From assembly GCA_022448765.1 (NCBI GenBank), contig JAKUTI010000036.1, forward strand, positions 1 to 15,838: 15,838 nucleotides of DNA. The letters are read 5' to 3'. The notes under the pieces were generated by a model. That model searched no databases. It was given only the letters and a program-made list of their open reading frames with translations, and had not been told where the DNA came from. Of this stretch, positions 14,968-15,838 are shown one piece after another (within the stretch, counting starts at the first letter, position 1; each line of letters begins with the position of its first letter). The translations under genes and the position numbers were made by a program. The DNA is from Pseudomonadales bacterium. Lineage in GTDB: Bacteria > Pseudomonadota > Gammaproteobacteria > Pseudomonadales > Azotimanducaceae.

Positions 14968-15838
14968 TCACGCACTTCTAACGGCTCTAGTCTGCAAATC
15001 GACAAATCGCCGGTAGTTTCCATCCTCGATCGCCATCAAATCGGCGTGACTACCCGATTCAAGAAAGCGACCATCCTCTAGGAAAACGATGTTGTCTGCC
15101 TGCGCGATGGTCGATAAACGGTGTGCAATGACGACCACCAATTGGTCACGGGCCGCTTCATGAAGCGCTCCCACAAGATAGTTTTCAGTTTCGGGATCAA
15201 GGGCAGAGGTGGGTTCATCCAGAATCAGTATGCGCGATTCCCGCAAGAGGCCGCGCGCGATCGCGATACGTTGTTTCTGACCGACCGATATCTTGCTAGA
15301 CGTTGTGCCGAGCTTCGTATCGTAGCCATCGGGCAGTTGGTCGATGAACTCGTGTGCACCTGCGATCCTGGCGACCCGTTCTACCTCAGAAAATTCGGCC
15401 CCGGGATTACCAAAGCGAATATTGTCGGCAATCGAATCGGACATCAGTTTCGTTTCCTGAAAAACGTAGGTGACCTGCCGTCTGAGACTCTCCAAGGACA
15501 CGTCGCGGACGTCGTGCCCGTCGACCAATACGCTCCCCTCCGTCGCGACAAGATATCTTGGTATTAAACTAGCAAGCGTTGTTTTCCCAGCGCCGGTCGG
15601 ACCGACAATAGCTACGATCTGTCCAACATCCGCTTTAAACGAAATCTCCGAAAGCGCGCGTCTACCGTCAGGGTAGACTAAACCCACGCTTTCAAATGAA
15701 ACGCCGCGTTCAACGCTAGGTAATTGCACATTCCCCATTTCCTTTTCACTGGGTAAGTCCAAAACCGAAAAGACACGGCGTATTCCAGCGGCATGAGATT
15801 GCAGTTCGATCCACGTTAATCCCATGGCGCGCGTTGGG
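14968..15838 (-). CDS. ABC exporter, nucleotide-binding domain, partial at right edge
   Basis: C-terminal part of a fused membrane/ATPase ABC exporter of the MsbA/lipid-multidrug type. The frame stays open through the right edge; the visible 5' part (WIELQSHAAGIRRVFSVLDLP) is the usual end of the transmembrane domain, so the start and membrane helices lie outside. The ATPase domain is complete: Walker A GPTGAGKTT, Q-loop YVFQETKLMSDSIADNI, signature ISVGQKQRIAIARG, Walker B RILILDEPTSALD and H-loop VIAHRLST. The signature has Val where LSGGQ has its first Gly. It ends in VRSA and is followed, in the same frame and on the same strand, by the dehydratase gene. Likely a half-transporter working as a homo- or heterodimer in the inner membrane; substrate unknown. 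Confidence 0.93.
   Translation of the reverse strand, partial: PTRAMGLTWIELQSHAAGIRRVFSVLDLPSEKEMGNVQLPSVERGVSFESVGLVYPDGRRALSEISFKADVGQIVAIVGPTGAGKTTLASLIPRYLVATEGSVLVDGHDVRDVSLESLRRQVTYVFQETKLMSDSIADNIRFGNPGAEFSEVERVARIAGAHEFIDQLPDGYDTKLGTTSSKISVGQKQRIAIARGLLRESRILILDEPTSALDPETENYLVGALHEAARDQLVVVIAHRLSTIAQADNIVFLEDGRFLESGSHADLMAIEDGNYRRFVDLQTRAVRSA

Noticed and set aside
14938..14970. Frameshift joining a GTG overlapping the ABC stop to the dehydratase frame
   Set aside because: A one-base indel in the six-C run would connect the frames, but the resulting extra residues do not resemble enolase-superfamily N-termini, whose first residues fit the position near 14919.

Overview
The window looks like chromosomal DNA of a Gram-negative, probably marine or host-associated, gammaproteobacterium-like organism. 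The reasons are a TonB-dependent outer-membrane receptor, a lipobox lipoprotein, and a secreted protein whose N-terminal repeats (FDVDxDG...LTDGLLxLRYLFGF) are a style I associate with marine gammaproteobacteria. GC content looks moderate (mid-50s by eye). I see no tRNA, rRNA, insertion sequence, integrase, phage gene or CRISPR array. Taxonomy is inference only.

Layout. 1-603 (-): 5' part of a short-chain dehydrogenase/reductase running off the left edge. It diverges from a phytanoyl-CoA dioxygenase-like (PhyH) gene at 740-1699 (+), across a promoter region holding a 14-bp inverted repeat. 1788-4682 (+): a 964-residue secreted protein with dockerin-like and thrombospondin-type-3 calcium repeats, followed by a large cysteine-rich part I cannot assign. 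4878-5858 (+): a Gfo/Idh/MocA oxidoreductase with a perfect inverted repeat upstream. 6106-8436 (+): two adjacent acyl-CoA dehydrogenase genes, the first starting at TTG and keeping the catalytic Glu, the second lacking it, which suggests one heteromeric enzyme. 8466-9260 (+): a lipoprotein with a glycine-rich hydrophobic core. 9561-10811 (-): a cupin gene followed by a second PhyH gene. Divergent from these, 11087-13465 (+) encodes a TonB-dependent receptor closed by a strong hairpin. 13756-14856 (-): a GalD-like enolase-superfamily dehydratase whose conserved N-terminus extends upstream of any canonical start. 14968-15838 (-): the nucleotide-binding part of an ABC exporter, cut by the right edge.

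Taken together this is a catabolic accessory region: outer-membrane uptake (TonB receptor), oxidative chemistry (two PhyH oxygenases, SDR, Gfo/Idh), acid dehydration (enolase superfamily) and CoA-thioester oxidation (paired dehydrogenases). The substrate cannot be read from the sequence, and the genes form several small transcription units with palindromic candidate operators rather than one operon. The points most worth a second look are the HxH metal motif of the first PhyH protein, the missing start codon of the dehydratase, the acyl-CoA dehydrogenase pair, and the unassigned secreted protein.
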